NCBI GenBank assembly: GCA_027065385.1
Contig: JAMOOP010000067.1
Span: 1 to 64,000 of the forward strand
Length of the DNA: 64,000 bases
Direction: 5' to 3'
Source of the DNA: Campylobacteraceae bacterium
GTDB lineage: Bacteria; Campylobacterota; Campylobacteria; Campylobacterales; Sulfurovaceae
Of the stretch, positions 8,163 through 17,223 are shown piece after piece. The position numbers and the translations under genes are program-made. The first letter of the stretch is position 1. Every line of letters starts with the position of its first letter. The notes beneath the pieces were generated by a model. It was given only the letters and a program-made list of their open reading frames with translations, made no database searches and was not told the DNA's origin.

Positions 8163-9102
8163 GAAAAAACTCTTTAGTTATATCTCTCATCTCTTTAACA
8201 TTATCTATTCGATTCACTAAATCTCTAAATTTAGATGAACCACTATATCCTTTAGAATATGTGTGTAGATGTTTTCTAAAGATAATAGCTCCGTAATCTC
8301 CAAAATGTGCTATCATTTGGTCAAAGTGTTCTAATACCACTTTTGCTATTAACTCTTTAGTTGGCTCTGTCTCTCTATTTCCATTTATATAGTTTGTCAT
8401 AAGTTGAAATATCCAAGGTTTTCCAATAGCTCCACGACCAACCATAATGCCATCTGCTTTTGTATATTCCAATACCCATTTAGCCTTTTGTGGAGTTGTT
8501 ATATCTCCATTTGCAATAACAGGGATAGATATAGCTCTCTTTATCTCTCCTATAGCTTCATAATCAACCTCTGCTTTATATTTTCCTGCTTTTGTTCGAC
8601 CATGAACTGCTATAAAATCTGCTCCACTATCTTCGCAGATTTTTGCTATTTCTATATGGTTTTTACTATTAAACCCTAAACGCATTTTAACCGAAGTAAA
8701 CTCTTTATTTGAGTACTTTTTTATACTCTTTATGGTTTTTGCCATAGTTGGTAGGTCTGTTAAAAGAGAACTTCCTTGAAGATTATTAACCACTTTTGGA
8801 GCAGGACAGCCACAGTTTAAATCTATAATATCAATTCCATCTTTACTATTTATAAACTCAACTGCTTTTTTTATTACATCTTGGTCTGAACCTGCTATCT
8901 GAACACTATAAGGAGTCTCTAATGGAGACTTTTCTAACATTTTAATAGTTCTTCTGTTTTGAAAGGCTAGTGCATTGGAGCTTATCATCTCACTCACTGT
9001 AAGGTCAGCTCCAAATTTTTTTACTACACTTCTAAAAGGTAGGTCTGTAAACCCAGCCAAAGGGGCTAAGGCAAAGATAGGTTTAGAGAAATTAAGAGTC
9101 AT
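8155..9102 (-). CDS. dusB: tRNA-dihydrouridine synthase
   Basis: The 315-residue FMN-dependent reductase converts uridine to dihydrouridine in tRNA. The family motifs are all present: LAPLAGFTDLPFR at the N-terminus, IDLNCGCPAPKV with the catalytic cysteine near residue 99, FIAVHGRTKAGKY, IPVIANGDI and DGIMVGRGAIGKPWIF. The sequence is closest in style to the DusB group common in bacteria. It is the last gene of a run starting at accD, and its start overlaps the end of the upstream membrane-protein gene by 11 bases. Confidence 0.93.
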   Translation of the reverse strand: MTLNFSKPIFALAPLAGFTDLPFRSVVKKFGADLTVSEMISSNALAFQNRRTIKMLEKSPLETPYSVQIAGSDQDVIKKAVEFINSKDGIDIIDLNCGCPAPKVVNNLQGSSLLTDLPTMAKTIKSIKKYSNKEFTSVKMRLGFNSKNHIEIAKICEDSGADFIAVHGRTKAGKYKAEVDYEAIGEIKRAISIPVIANGDITTPQKAKWVLEYTKADGIMVGRGAIGKPWIFQLMTNYINGNRETEPTKELIAKVVLEHFDQMIAHFGDYGAIIFRKHLHTYSKGYSGSSKFRDLVNRIDNVKEMRDITKEFFLI

Positions 9103-10135
9103 TACATATATGTTTAATATTTATAAGGTCTGTAATTTTATATTTTGTATGTGTCTTTTTTAAATCATATAAAGCTCTAAATCTCATAAAATCATCAGGG
9201 TCATGTTCATCAAGATACTCTCCTGCTTTATCAATCATCTCATAATCAAATAGAAGATATAAATAAGCAGTTTCAGCTTTTACATATTGAGTTTGATAAT
9301 CTTTAAATAATTTTAAATTCTCATCAGGTGATAGCTGTTTTTTTGTAACATTTGCAATAAATAGAAAATCACTACATTTTAAATCTTTATTTAAATCTGT
9401 AATAAACTCATTTAAAATAGTTGTATCAAGACCTAAATCATTATTTCTACTTACTCTGCTTATTAGTTTTATAAAACTATCTCTAGTAAATATTTTACTA
9501 TATTTTTTAGCTTTTGGGAAAGTCGTCTTTTTACTAAAAATTTTTAGTGCTTTTTCAAAAACAGTATTATCATACTTATCTCTATTTTGAAGTACCTCTT
9601 CTGCAAAATTTTCATCTTTTGCTAAACAGTTTAATTGATTTTTTATAACTATTTTATTTGATGATGAGAGTGCATTTGCTAACTTTTTCTCTCTAAAGTC
9701 AACACACTCACCCTTATCTATCTCTGAAATTATATTTAATGCACTTTGAAGCTTTTCAGAAACTCCATCTACTGTACCTACTGTTTCTATATTTGAAACT
9801 TGTAAAATAGATGCTGTCTCTCTTAATTTTGGTAAGTTGAATTTATGAGGTTTTGGCTCATGTAAAATTGACCAATAGAGTGCATTATTTAGGTTATCAC
9901 TATCATTTTCCCACTTTTTAAATCTGAAAAAATTTTTAGCTCCATAAAACATCATGTGAACTAAAGATGCTAACATCAATATAAACATAGGTATAATAAC
10001 CCAAATTGCTATTGGCAGTACTATATGTATTCCACCTATATCATAACCGAAATCATTTGGATTGATAGTATGAATATATCCCCCAACTATTGCCATTAAA
10101 ACTATTGACGCGAGTATATACAAACCTAAACGCAT
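9092..10135 (-). CDS. conserved two-helix membrane protein of unknown function
   Basis: The 347-residue protein has two transmembrane helices at its N-terminus (about residues 3-22 and 36-65) with a short intervening loop, and a soluble, largely helical, charged C-terminal part of some 280 residues. I see no catalytic motif. The C-terminal part may be repeat-like helical hairpins, judging from its Leu/Lys/Asp pattern. It sits between dksA and dusB with short spacing or overlap, so it is co-transcribed with RNA-related genes. No family is recognised. Confidence 0.8.
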   Translation of the reverse strand: MRLGLYILASIVLMAIVGGYIHTINPNDFGYDIGGIHIVLPIAIWVIIPMFILMLASLVHMMFYGAKNFFRFKKWENDSDNLNNALYWSILHEPKPHKFNLPKLRETASILQVSNIETVGTVDGVSEKLQSALNIISEIDKGECVDFREKKLANALSSSNKIVIKNQLNCLAKDENFAEEVLQNRDKYDNTVFEKALKIFSKKTTFPKAKKYSKIFTRDSFIKLISRVSRNNDLGLDTTILNEFITDLNKDLKCSDFLFIANVTKKQLSPDENLKLFKDYQTQYVKAETAYLYLLFDYEMIDKAGEYLDEHDPDDFMRFRALYDLKKTHTKYKITDLINIKHICNDS

Positions 10136-10147
10136 AAATTCTCCTTT

Positions 10148-10504
10148 TTATTTATGTTCTTTTTCTATAACCTCTCTACAAGTAATGCAGTATCGAGCAA
10201 ATATTTTAACTTTAAGTCTCTCTATATTTATCTCCTCTTCACACATCTCACATATACCGTAAAGATTATTTTTTATTTTATCTAAAGCTAGTTCAATTTC
10301 TGCTAATTCTTCAGCTTGTTGAGTTAAAATTGCATTATCTACTGCACGACCTAGTGAAGTTGAAGCAAAATCAGCCTCATCTTTTAAATCATTATGACTC
10401 ATACTATCCATCTCTTTAGTCGTAATATGTAGATTACTCCTTATCTTATCTTTTCTTGCCTCTAAAGCTGTCTTAAAAAATTTAATTTTTTCTGCATCTA
10501 ACAT
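10148..10504 (-). CDS. dksA: DksA/TraR-family RNA polymerase-binding protein
   Basis: The 118-residue protein has an N-terminal coiled coil with an acidic turn (NDLKDEADFAS, about residues 38-48) and a C-terminal zinc finger with C85-x-x-C88 and C106-x-x-C109. DksA enters the secondary channel of RNA polymerase and, with ppGpp, adjusts initiation at rRNA and stress promoters. The DxxDxA tip motif appears as DLKDEADFA, with aspartates at both ends. It is in the accD-to-dusB run, 13 bases upstream of the membrane-protein gene. Confidence 0.92.
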   Translation of the reverse strand: MLDAEKIKFFKTALEARKDKIRSNLHITTKEMDSMSHNDLKDEADFASTSLGRAVDNAILTQQAEELAEIELALDKIKNNLYGICEMCEEEINIERLKVKIFARYCITCREVIEKEHK

Positions 10505-10518
10505 TATATATCTCCTAA

Positions 10519-10980
10519 TTATTTATGATAAGGGTGGTTATTTAAAATAGTTAAACCTCTAAATATTTGTTCCATTAAAACCACCTTTGCCAACTTATGT
10601 GACATCGTAATTTTACCAAAAGATATGGCTTGATTACATTTAGTCAAAAAAGCCCTCTCAAAGCCGAAAGCTCCACCAATAAAGAGGTTTACAACCCCTC
10701 TATCCTTAAACAAGTCTGAAAACTCATAACTATCTACCTCTTTGCTCTTTGGGTCTAATGCAATATTATAACCTGTTGATAGATATTTATTAAATGCGAT
10801 AGTATAAGAATTTTGTGAAGCTTGTGTGGAAATCTCATGAGCTTTAGTTATATCTTTTGTAAAAATTTCAAAAACTTCAACTTTAGCAAAAGGTTTAGAT
10901 ATTTTTTTATAATGTTCTATAAGAGGAAGATATAGTCTATCTTTTGACTTTTTATCTATGATATAGATATTAATTTTCAT
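10519..10980 (-). CDS. rlmH: 23S rRNA (pseudouridine1915-N3)-methyltransferase
   Basis: RlmH methylates pseudouridine 1915 in helix 69 of 23S rRNA in assembled ribosomes. The SPOUT-fold end is clear: NLFIGGAFGFE (SAM-binding knot), ISFGKITMSHKLAKVVLMEQ and the terminal NNHPYHK. A GTG at 10989 gives three more codons, but AGGA then directly touches it. The ATG at 10980 has AGGA at proper spacing and begins MKINIYIID as other RlmH proteins do, so I chose it. It overlaps the end of the thiE-like gene by 11 bases. Confidence 0.94.
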   Translation of the reverse strand: MKINIYIIDKKSKDRLYLPLIEHYKKISKPFAKVEVFEIFTKDITKAHEISTQASQNSYTIAFNKYLSTGYNIALDPKSKEVDSYEFSDLFKDRGVVNLFIGGAFGFERAFLTKCNQAISFGKITMSHKLAKVVLMEQIFRGLTILNNHPYHK

Positions 10981-11530
10981 ATAGGTCACTTCCTATAACT
11001 TTATAAGTTATTTTATTTCCAAAGATATCATCTAATCTAACTCCTCCAATTAGACCAACAGGGTGTTTTGAATATTTTGCTAACTCTAAAGCCTCTTTTC
11101 CTAAAACTTTAGCATCTTCTTTTGTTGTAGTTCCTCTATATGCACCTAAACCAATATAATCTAAATCTAAACTATTTGCCTCTATAATCTCTTTATAATT
11201 ATGAGTAGAAAGACCTAATAGTTTATTACCTATTTTATCTCTTATTATCTCTATAGCTTTATTTAAATCACTACTGAACTCTCTTATATCCTCTTGACCA
11301 ATATGTAATCCATTAGCAAAATCTATAAGCTCTATAGTATCATTTATAATTAGTTTTCCACTAAAATATTTTTTTATAAGAAGTAAATCTTCTCTTTTCT
11401 CTTCTATAGAGCCAAACTTATTACGATATTGTGCTATGGGAATATTTAGTAGTTCAATTTTTTTAGTAATATCTTTTAAAGATAGACCTCTTTTTAAAAG
11501 GCTATCTTTATCTAAAAGAGCATATATCAT
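10970..11530 (-). CDS. thiE: thiamine-phosphate synthase-like protein (ThiE/TenI family)
   Basis: The 186-residue TIM-barrel protein has the ThiE pattern: PIAQYRNK (pyrimidine/phosphate-binding strand), LIINDTIELIDFANGLHIGQED, LGLSTHNYKE and DYIGLGAYRGTTTKEDAKVL. ThiE joins hydroxymethylpyrimidine diphosphate to thiazole phosphate. The protein is a little shorter than E. coli ThiE (211) and no other thiamine genes are nearby, so a TenI-like or reduced role cannot be excluded. It lies between accD and rlmH with 7-base spacing and an overlap. Confidence 0.8.
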   Translation of the reverse strand: MIYALLDKDSLLKRGLSLKDITKKIELLNIPIAQYRNKFGSIEEKREDLLLIKKYFSGKLIINDTIELIDFANGLHIGQEDIREFSSDLNKAIEIIRDKIGNKLLGLSTHNYKEIIEANSLDLDYIGLGAYRGTTTKEDAKVLGKEALELAKYSKHPVGLIGGVRLDDIFGNKITYKVIGSDLYEN

Positions 11531-11537
11531 CTCTGTT

Positions 11538-12479
11538 TTAACTATCCTGCTCTTCTTTTTTTATCTCTTTAGCTTCTATTACTTCTTCTTTAGCCTCAAC
11601 CTTCTCTTTCTCTTTAATAGGTTTAATAACCTTAGGATTATCTTCTAAAAAGAGTTTTAAAAGTCCTGCTATAGTATCTTTCATATCATTTCTATCTACA
11701 ATCATATCAATTAGACCATGTTCAAGAAGAAACTCTGAGCGTTGAAAACCTTCTGGCAAGTCAACACCAACGGTCTGTTTAATAACTCTCTGTCCTGCAA
11801 ACCCAATTAAAGCACCTGGTTCTGCTATAATAATATCTCCAAGCATTGCAAAAGATGCACTAACTCCACCCATAGTTGGGTCTGTTAATATAGATATAAA
11901 AGGTAATCCTTCAAGATGTAATCTATTTAATGCAGCAGAAGTTTTACTCATTTGAAGCAGTGAGAATGTACTCTCTTGCATTCTTGCCCCACCACTAGCT
12001 GATACTATAATAAAACCACACTTTTTCTTAATAGCACGATTTACACCTCTTACTATCTTTTCACCCTCAACTGAACCTAAACTTCCACCCATAAATGAGA
12101 AATCAAATATTACTAATTCAACCTCAACACCATTAATAGTACAACTTCCACTAACTACTGATGAAGTTTTACCAGTCTTTGCTTTTGCCTCTTCTAATCT
12201 TTTTTTATAACTTTTTTTATCAATAAATTTTAAAGGGTCAATAGGGGCAAGAGTTGTATCATATTCAATAAAACTATCTTTATCACATAGATACTCTTCT
12301 CTTTTACTAGCGTTAATTCTAAAGTGATGATTACACTTAGGACAAACATTACATTTAGAGTCAACCTCTTTATAATACATCAGGGCTAAACATTTAGGAC
12401 ATTTTATCCAGTTGCTCTGTTCATTTTCTGCTGTCTTGCTATTACCTATCATACTTGAAAAAAGGTTTGCAAAATTCAT
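11538..12479 (-). CDS. accD: acetyl-CoA carboxylase carboxyltransferase, beta subunit
   Basis: AccD with AccA transfers CO2 from carboxybiotin to acetyl-CoA, giving malonyl-CoA for fatty-acid synthesis. The zinc ribbon is C27-x-x-C30 and C46-x-x-C49; the crotonase-fold core shows FDFSFMGGSLGSVEGEKI, SASGGARMQE and LTDPTMGGVSASFAMLGD. After about residue 280 there is a highly charged Lys/Glu tail of some 30 residues that is not part of the conserved enzyme. It heads the minus-strand run that continues to dusB. Confidence 0.97.
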   Translation of the reverse strand: MNFANLFSSMIGNSKTAENEQSNWIKCPKCLALMYYKEVDSKCNVCPKCNHHFRINASKREEYLCDKDSFIEYDTTLAPIDPLKFIDKKSYKKRLEEAKAKTGKTSSVVSGSCTINGVEVELVIFDFSFMGGSLGSVEGEKIVRGVNRAIKKKCGFIIVSASGGARMQESTFSLLQMSKTSAALNRLHLEGLPFISILTDPTMGGVSASFAMLGDIIIAEPGALIGFAGQRVIKQTVGVDLPEGFQRSEFLLEHGLIDMIVDRNDMKDTIAGLLKLFLEDNPKVIKPIKEKEKVEAKEEVIEAKEIKKEEQDS

Positions 12480-12555
12480 TTATATGCTCCATTTCTTTTA
12501 CTTGATGCAATAATACCATATTCGTTATCAATAGTGACTAATTAATATCTTAAAT

Positions 12556-13608
12556 TTATGATAAATTATTCTGTTTTATTTTTTCATCAATATAGTTTTG
12601 AACAAACTTTTTAATATCACTATATATAAAAGAGTCCTTATAATCTTTTATTTTTCCCCCACTAGCATTAGGGTGTCCACCACCATTTCCTATTTTTTCA
12701 GCCATTTTAGAAACATCTAATCTATTATTACTTCTTAAAGAGAAGTTCCCTCTATAGTTTATATCCATATAAAAATCATAATCGGGATTTTCTAAAAGAA
12801 AAGTGTTTCCTAAAATAGAAGTGTTTCCTAAATTATAACCCAATAGTCCCTTATAACCATTATAATCTATAGTAAGTCTCTGCTTATCATTAGATAGAAG
12901 TTTAGTTACAAATAGAGCTACTAAATTATCTTTTGTATTATCATCTATCTGTTTAAAAAACTCTTTTTTTAGTTGATGCAGACTATTATCAAGCTCTATA
13001 TGGGCATTATCATTCTCTAAATACTCTCTAGCTTTATCTATTAAAAATAGTTTTAATGCTCTATCTTCATCAGGAAAAAGTGTACGATTTATCTCCCTTG
13101 CTCCACTTATCATTCCTAAACCAACTTTACCAAACTCAAAAAACTCATCATCACTTATCCAAATATCTATGGCATTAATAGCTTTTACTATTTTAGTATA
13201 TCTATTCTCTTTATCAAAATCGTAATGTTTCTGTAGCCAATTATATGTTATTAGAGTTGCTGATTTTGTAGTATCTAAAACATACCATATAAATTGATTT
13301 GCCGTCTTTTCTCCTGATATATGGTGGTCTAGTAGTTGAATTTTAGCTCCAACACTCTTAGCCTCTTTCTCTAACCAATTTGCCTCTTTTGTTGTTATAT
13401 TTAAATCTGTTATTAATATAAGATGCTCATTTTCACTACTATTTATAAACTTTTCTCTTTTAATAGATGAAATTATCTCTTCTAATCTAGCTTTTACTTC
13501 TGGTCCATAGTTTGCATTATAACACTCAATTTTATTAAAGCACTCTGTTGTTAAATATTGACAGCCGTAGCCATCAAGGTCAATATGTGATAGGTGGTAA
13601 ATATACAT
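12556..13608 (-). CDS. DHH-family phosphoesterase
   Basis: The 350-residue protein has the DHH signature set: HIDLDGYG near the start, LILITDLNI, LLDHHISGE, and the DHHA1 substrate-binding motif GGGHPNASGG near residue 313. Relatives hydrolyse short RNA/DNA oligomers, pAp or cyclic dinucleotides. It is larger than stand-alone NrnA-type enzymes only slightly, and has no CBS or GGDEF part. Its ATG shares a base with the stop of the upstream Rrf2 gene (TAATG), so the two are translationally coupled. The substrate is not clear from sequence. Confidence 0.88.
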   Translation of the reverse strand: MYIYHLSHIDLDGYGCQYLTTECFNKIECYNANYGPEVKARLEEIISSIKREKFINSSENEHLILITDLNITTKEANWLEKEAKSVGAKIQLLDHHISGEKTANQFIWYVLDTTKSATLITYNWLQKHYDFDKENRYTKIVKAINAIDIWISDDEFFEFGKVGLGMISGAREINRTLFPDEDRALKLFLIDKAREYLENDNAHIELDNSLHQLKKEFFKQIDDNTKDNLVALFVTKLLSNDKQRLTIDYNGYKGLLGYNLGNTSILGNTFLLENPDYDFYMDINYRGNFSLRSNNRLDVSKMAEKIGNGGGHPNASGGKIKDYKDSFIYSDIKKFVQNYIDEKIKQNNLS

Positions 13609-14009
13609 TATTTTAAAATATCCTCAAGGGTAAGTTCTCGTAGGAATGTATCTATTTTATATTGAAAGTTAGCTAAAAAAGGGGAGATATTGCATGTTCC
13701 TATAGCCCCATTTGGACAAGTTGCCGAGTATTGAGAACAATCAAATATAGCAGGAGCTTTACCTTCAGCTGCTAAAATTATCTCTGCAACAGTTACTTCA
13801 TTTGCCCTCCTTGCCATTATAAATCCACCATGAGCGCCCTTTTTTGACTCTAAAATCCCTTTTTTAGCTAAAGTTTGTAAAATTTTTGCTAAAAAGCTTT
13901 TTGGAATATTAAGTTGAGTGGCGAGTTGTTCTGCACCTTGTGGTTTTGAAGAGGCTTGGATTATATCAAGTGATAAGAGGGCGTATTCACTAGCTCGTGT
14001 TAATAACAT
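13608..14009 (-). CDS. Rrf2-family iron-sulfur-type transcription regulator
   Basis: The 133-residue protein has an N-terminal winged helix (LLTRASEYALLSLD; IPKSFLAKILQTLAKKGIL; SKKGAHGGF) and the three-cysteine cluster C91, C98, C106 (DCSQYSATCPNGAIGTC). In IscR, NsrR and RsrR three such cysteines hold a Fe-S cluster that senses Fe-S status, NO or redox. It is coupled to the DHH gene and diverges from rpsO. A candidate operator lies about 40-55 bases upstream. Which signal it senses is unknown. Confidence 0.9.
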   Translation of the reverse strand: MLLTRASEYALLSLDIIQASSKPQGAEQLATQLNIPKSFLAKILQTLAKKGILESKKGAHGGFIMARRANEVTVAEIILAAEGKAPAIFDCSQYSATCPNGAIGTCNISPFLANFQYKIDTFLRELTLEDILK

Positions 14010-14048
14010 CTGCGTGTTTCCTTATATAAATATTTAATTTTGTAATTA

Positions 14049-14063
14049 AGAGTATTTTACTCT
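14049..14063. promoter_or_regulatory. inverted repeat upstream of the Rrf2 gene (candidate autoregulatory operator)
   Basis: AGAGTA (14049-14054) and TACTCT (14058-14063) form a perfect inverted repeat around TTT, with further partial symmetry in the flanking A/T bases (roughly 14044-14068). It lies in the divergent region between the Rrf2 regulator and rpsO. Rrf2 regulators commonly bind such sites at their own promoters. The assignment is inferred. Confidence 0.4.
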
Positions 14064-14109
14064 AATTTATATTAAGTTTAGGTTTTATCTATCTTTAAAC
14101 AAATAGTGT

Positions 14110-14141
14110 TAAAATATCGCTTCTATTTCACAATAGTGAAA
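14110..14141 (+). promoter_or_regulatory. rpsO: rpsO promoter -10 and leader hairpin
   Basis: TAAAAT (14110-14115) is a plausible -10 box. Right after the expected start of the transcript is a hairpin TTTCAC (14126-14131), loop AATA, GTGAAA (14136-14141). The strong AGGAGGT ribosome-binding site follows (about 14156-14162). rpsO leaders in other bacteria carry S15-binding structures of varied form, so this hairpin is a candidate, not a proven, S15 site. Confidence 0.35.
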
Positions 14142-14167
14142 AATAAAATACCAATCAGGAGGTCATC

Positions 14168-14437
14168 ATGGCTTTAGATAAGGCGAAAAAAGAAGAGATT
14201 ATCGCTAAATATTCAAGAGGTGAGAACGATACAGGTTCTACAGAAATTCAAGTTGCACTAATTACAGAGAGAATTAAATACTTAACAGAGCATCTTAAAA
14301 CAAATAAAAAAGACCACTCATCAAGACTAGGACTACTTAAACTTGTTGGTCAAAGAAGAAGACTTATGAGATACTTAAGAAAAGTTGACCTTTCAAGATT
14401 TAATAAAATTAAGTCTGACCTTGGAATTAGAAACTAA
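14168..14437 (+). CDS. rpsO: 30S ribosomal protein S15
   Basis: The 89-residue protein matches S15 over its whole length: [45 protein letters not shown] and the C-terminal LGIRN-type end. S15 binds the three-way junction of 16S rRNA early in 30S assembly. The start is fixed by a near-perfect AGGAGG eight bases upstream. A strong hairpin follows the gene, so it is probably transcribed alone. Confidence 0.98.
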   Translation: MALDKAKKEEIIAKYSRGENDTGSTEIQVALITERIKYLTEHLKTNKKDHSSRLGLLKLVGQRRRLMRYLRKVDLSRFNKIKSDLGIRN

Positions 14438-14450
14438 TTTCTCTACAACT

Positions 14451-14481
14451 ATTAATACAAGAAAAGAGTTCTTGTATTAAT
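14451..14481 (+). terminator. transcription terminator hairpin after rpsO
   Basis: ATTAATACAAGAA (14451-14463) and its exact complement (14469-14481) form a 13-base perfect stem with a 5-base loop AAGAG, starting 14 bases after the rpsO stop. The following CACTTTTAT is a weak T tract. The symmetry would also allow action on minus-strand transcripts, but none is expected here. Confidence 0.65.
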
Positions 14482-14548
14482 CACTTTTATCAATTAACTT
14501 TTTTTAATAAATATTTTTAATAAAAATCATAGTTTTGTCTAGTTAATA

Positions 14549-14573
14549 AAGTTTAGTGTGTATGACTAAACTT
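14549..14573. promoter_or_regulatory. HAIR-like inverted repeat upstream of grpE-dnaK
   Basis: AAGTTTAGT (14549-14557) and ACTAAACTT (14565-14573) are a perfect 9-base inverted repeat with a 7-base spacer. The inner seven bases of each arm match the HspR box CTTGAGT-N7-ACTCAAG at five of seven positions and with the same spacing. The site ends 27 bases before the -35 box of the grpE promoter. HspR-type repression of chaperone genes is known in Helicobacter and Campylobacter. A minor terminator role is the alternative. Confidence 0.45.
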
Positions 14574-14600
14574 ATTTTCATAAAAAAACTAAGATAAATC

Positions 14601-14629
14601 TTGACATAGATAACTCAATGTTGTATAAT
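14601..14629 (+). promoter_or_regulatory. sigma-70-type promoter of grpE-dnaK
   Basis: TTGACA (14601-14606) and TATAAT (14624-14629) are both full consensus with a 17-base spacer. This is the best promoter in the window. The ATG of grpE lies 35 bases after the -10 box. Confidence 0.8.
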
Positions 14630-14664
14630 TTGCACTGATATTTTAAATAGGAGCAATATCTATA

Positions 14665-15213
14665 ATGAATAATGAGAAGAAAGAAACTTCTATAGATGCT
14701 GAAATTGAAATTGCAGAAATCGAAGAACCTTCTACAACAGAAGATAATGAATTATCAGAAGTTGAAAGGTTAAAAGCAGAAGTTGCATCTTGGGAAGATA
14801 AATTTTTAAGAACACATGCAAGTTTTGAAAATAGTAAAAGGTTATTAGCTAAAGATAAGGCTACTGCTGTAGCTTATGCTAATGAGAGTTTTGCAAGTGA
14901 TATTTTAAGTGTTATTGACTCTTTGGATAGTGCATTAAATATGATTAATGTTGACGAATCAGAGAATAATGAGTTTATGAAAAAAATGAAAGAGGGTTTA
15001 ACACTTGTAGATGAACAGCTACATAAAGTGTTAGAAAAACATCATATTAAACCTGTTGAGTGTGATAAAGGGTATGACCCAAATGTGCATCAAGCAATTA
15101 TGCAAGTAGAGAGTGATAAACATAATAGTGGTGATATAGTACAGATTTTACAAAAAGGTTATACTATAAAAGATAGAGTATTAAGACCTGCAATGGTAAG
15201 TACGGCAAAATAA
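14665..15213 (+). CDS. grpE: nucleotide exchange factor GrpE
   Basis: The 182-residue protein has the long N-terminal coiled coil (about residues 25-95, including VASWEDKFLRTHASFENSK) and the C-terminal beta domain ending in HQAIMQVESD...GYTIKDRVLRPAMV. GrpE releases ADP from DnaK. AGGAG stands 12 bases before the ATG. In many Campylobacterota hrcA precedes grpE; here rpsO does, and no hrcA is present. dnaK follows after 105 bases. Confidence 0.97.
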   Translation: MNNEKKETSIDAEIEIAEIEEPSTTEDNELSEVERLKAEVASWEDKFLRTHASFENSKRLLAKDKATAVAYANESFASDILSVIDSLDSALNMINVDESENNEFMKKMKEGLTLVDEQLHKVLEKHHIKPVECDKGYDPNVHQAIMQVESDKHNSGDIVQILQKGYTIKDRVLRPAMVSTAK

Positions 15214-15318
15214 TTTTAGAAATGCTACTTTAGTTGCATTTTTAAAACAAAAAAAAGTATATACTGTCAAAAATAAAATGAAAAATATAGATAAAAATAA
15301 AATTTAAGGAGAATATAA

Positions 15319-17196
15319 ATGAGTAAAGTATTAGGAATTGACTTAGGAACAACAAACTCAGCAATGAGTGTTTATGAAAATGGTGAAGCAAAAATTATTG
15401 CTAATAAAGAGGGTAAAAACACTACTCCATCAGTTGTAGCTTTTACAGATAAGGGTGAGATTATCGTTGGAGACTCTGCAAAAAGACAAGCTGTTACAAA
15501 CCCAGAAAAAACTATCTACTCTATTAAAAGAATTATGGGTTTAATGTTTGATGAGGAACATGCACAAGAGGCGAAAGCTAGACTTCCTTACCACATTATT
15601 AATAGAAATGGTGCTTGTGCTATTGAAATTGCAGATAAAACATATACACCTCAAGAGATTTCAGCAAAAATTCTTATTAAACTAAAAGAGGATGCAGAGG
15701 CATATCTTGGTGAAGAGGTAACTGATGCTGTTATTACAGTTCCTGCTTACTTTAATGATGCACAAAGAAAAGCTACAAAAGAGGCTGGAACTATTGCAGG
15801 ACTTAATGTATTAAGAATTATTAATGAACCAACTTCAGCAGCTTTAGCTTATGGATTAGATAAAAAAGAGTCTGAACAGATTGTAGTTTATGACCTAGGT
15901 GGAGGTACATTTGATGCAACTGTACTAGAGACTGGTGATAATGTAGTTGAAGTTATGGCAACAGGTGGAGATGCTTTCTTAGGTGGTGATGACTTTGATA
16001 ATAGAGTTATTGATTTCGTAGCTGAAGAGTTTAAATCTCAAACAGGTATTGATATTAAAGCTGATGTAATGGCTCTTCAAAGAGTTAAAGATGCAGCAGA
16101 AGCTGCTAAAAAAGAGTTATCAAGCTCAACAGAGACTGAAATTAACTTACCATTTATTACAGCTGACGCATCAGGGCCTAAACACCTTGTTCAAAAAATT
16201 ACAAGAGCGAAATTTGAGTCTTTAATTGATGATTTAGTAGCGTCAACAATTACAACTTTACAAAATGTTCTAAAAGATGCTGATGTTACAAAAAATGATA
16301 TTAGCGAAGTTGTAATGGTTGGTGGTAGTACAAGAATTCCATTAGTACAAGAAGAGGTTAAAAAATTCTTTGGAAAAGATCTTAATAAATCTGTAAACCC
16401 TGATGAGGTTGTGGCACTTGGTGCAGCTATTCAAGGTGGTGTATTAAGAGGAGATGTTAAAGATGTTCTTTTACTAGATGTTACACCTCTAAGTCTTGGA
16501 ATTGAGACACTTGGTGGAGTTACAACTAAAGTAATTGAAAAAGGAACAACAATTCCAGCTAAAAAGTCACAAGTGTTCTCAACAGCAGAAGATAACCAAC
16601 CAGCTGTTAGCATTCATGTACTTCAAGGTGAGAGAGAGTTTGCAAAAGATAATAAATCTTTAGGTATGTTTGAACTAAGAGATATTCCAGCAGCACCAAG
16701 AGGTGTACCACAAATTGAGGTTACATTTGATATTGATGCAAACGGAATTTTAACAGTATCAGCTCAAGATAAAGGAACTGGAAAATCTCAAGAGATTAAA
16801 ATTACAGGTTCGTCAGGACTTAGTGATGAAGAGATTGAAAAAATGGTTCAAGATGCAGAAGCAAATAGAGCAGAAGACGAAAAGAGAAAAGCTTTAGTGG
16901 AAGCTAGAAACCAAGCTGATGCTTTAGTTCACCAAACTAAAAAATCATTAACTGATTTAGGTGATAGTTTTGATGCAACTGAAAAAGCAGGGATTGAAGT
17001 AGCTATTAAAGAGTTAGAGACTCTACTTAAAAATGACTCTGCAACAAAAGAGCAAATTGAAGAAAAAGTTAAAACTCTAACTGAAAAATCTCATAAACTA
17101 GCTGAAGCAGTTTACGCTAAAGAGAAAGGTGGCAAACAAGAAAAAGCTGCTAAAAAAGCTGAAGATGATGATATTATCGACGCAGAAGTAGAGTAA
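15319..17196 (+). CDS. dnaK: chaperone DnaK (Hsp70)
   Basis: The 625-residue Hsp70 has the ATPase signatures [28 protein letters not shown] and [17 protein letters not shown], the linker [18 protein letters not shown], the substrate-binding domain and a lid. The C-terminus ends in an acidic tail ([10 protein letters not shown]) like other bacterial DnaK. AAGGAG precedes the ATG. It follows grpE on the same strand and probably shares its promoter. dnaJ is not in the window. Confidence 0.98.
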   Translation: MSKVLGIDLGTTNSAMSVYENGEAKIIANKEGKNTTPSVVAFTDKGEIIVGDSAKRQAVTNPEKTIYSIKRIMGLMFDEEHAQEAKARLPYHIINRNGACAIEIADKTYTPQEISAKILIKLKEDAEAYLGEEVTDAVITVPAYFNDAQRKATKEAGTIAGLNVLRIINEPTSAALAYGLDKKESEQIVVYDLGGGTFDATVLETGDNVVEVMATGGDAFLGGDDFDNRVIDFVAEEFKSQTGIDIKADVMALQRVKDAAEAAKKELSSSTETEINLPFITADASGPKHLVQKITRAKFESLIDDLVASTITTLQNVLKDADVTKNDISEVVMVGGSTRIPLVQEEVKKFFGKDLNKSVNPDEVVALGAAIQGGVLRGDVKDVLLLDVTPLSLGIETLGGVTTKVIEKGTTIPAKKSQVFSTAEDNQPAVSIHVLQGEREFAKDNKSLGMFELRDIPAAPRGVPQIEVTFDIDANGILTVSAQDKGTGKSQEIKITGSSGLSDEEIEKMVQDAEANRAEDEKRKALVEARNQADALVHQTKKSLTDLGDSFDATEKAGIEVAIKELETLLKNDSATKEQIEEKVKTLTEKSHKLAEAVYAKEKGGKQEKAAKKAEDDDIIDAEVE

Positions 17197-17223
17197 TATA
17201 TTAAGATAAAAAATAGATATATA

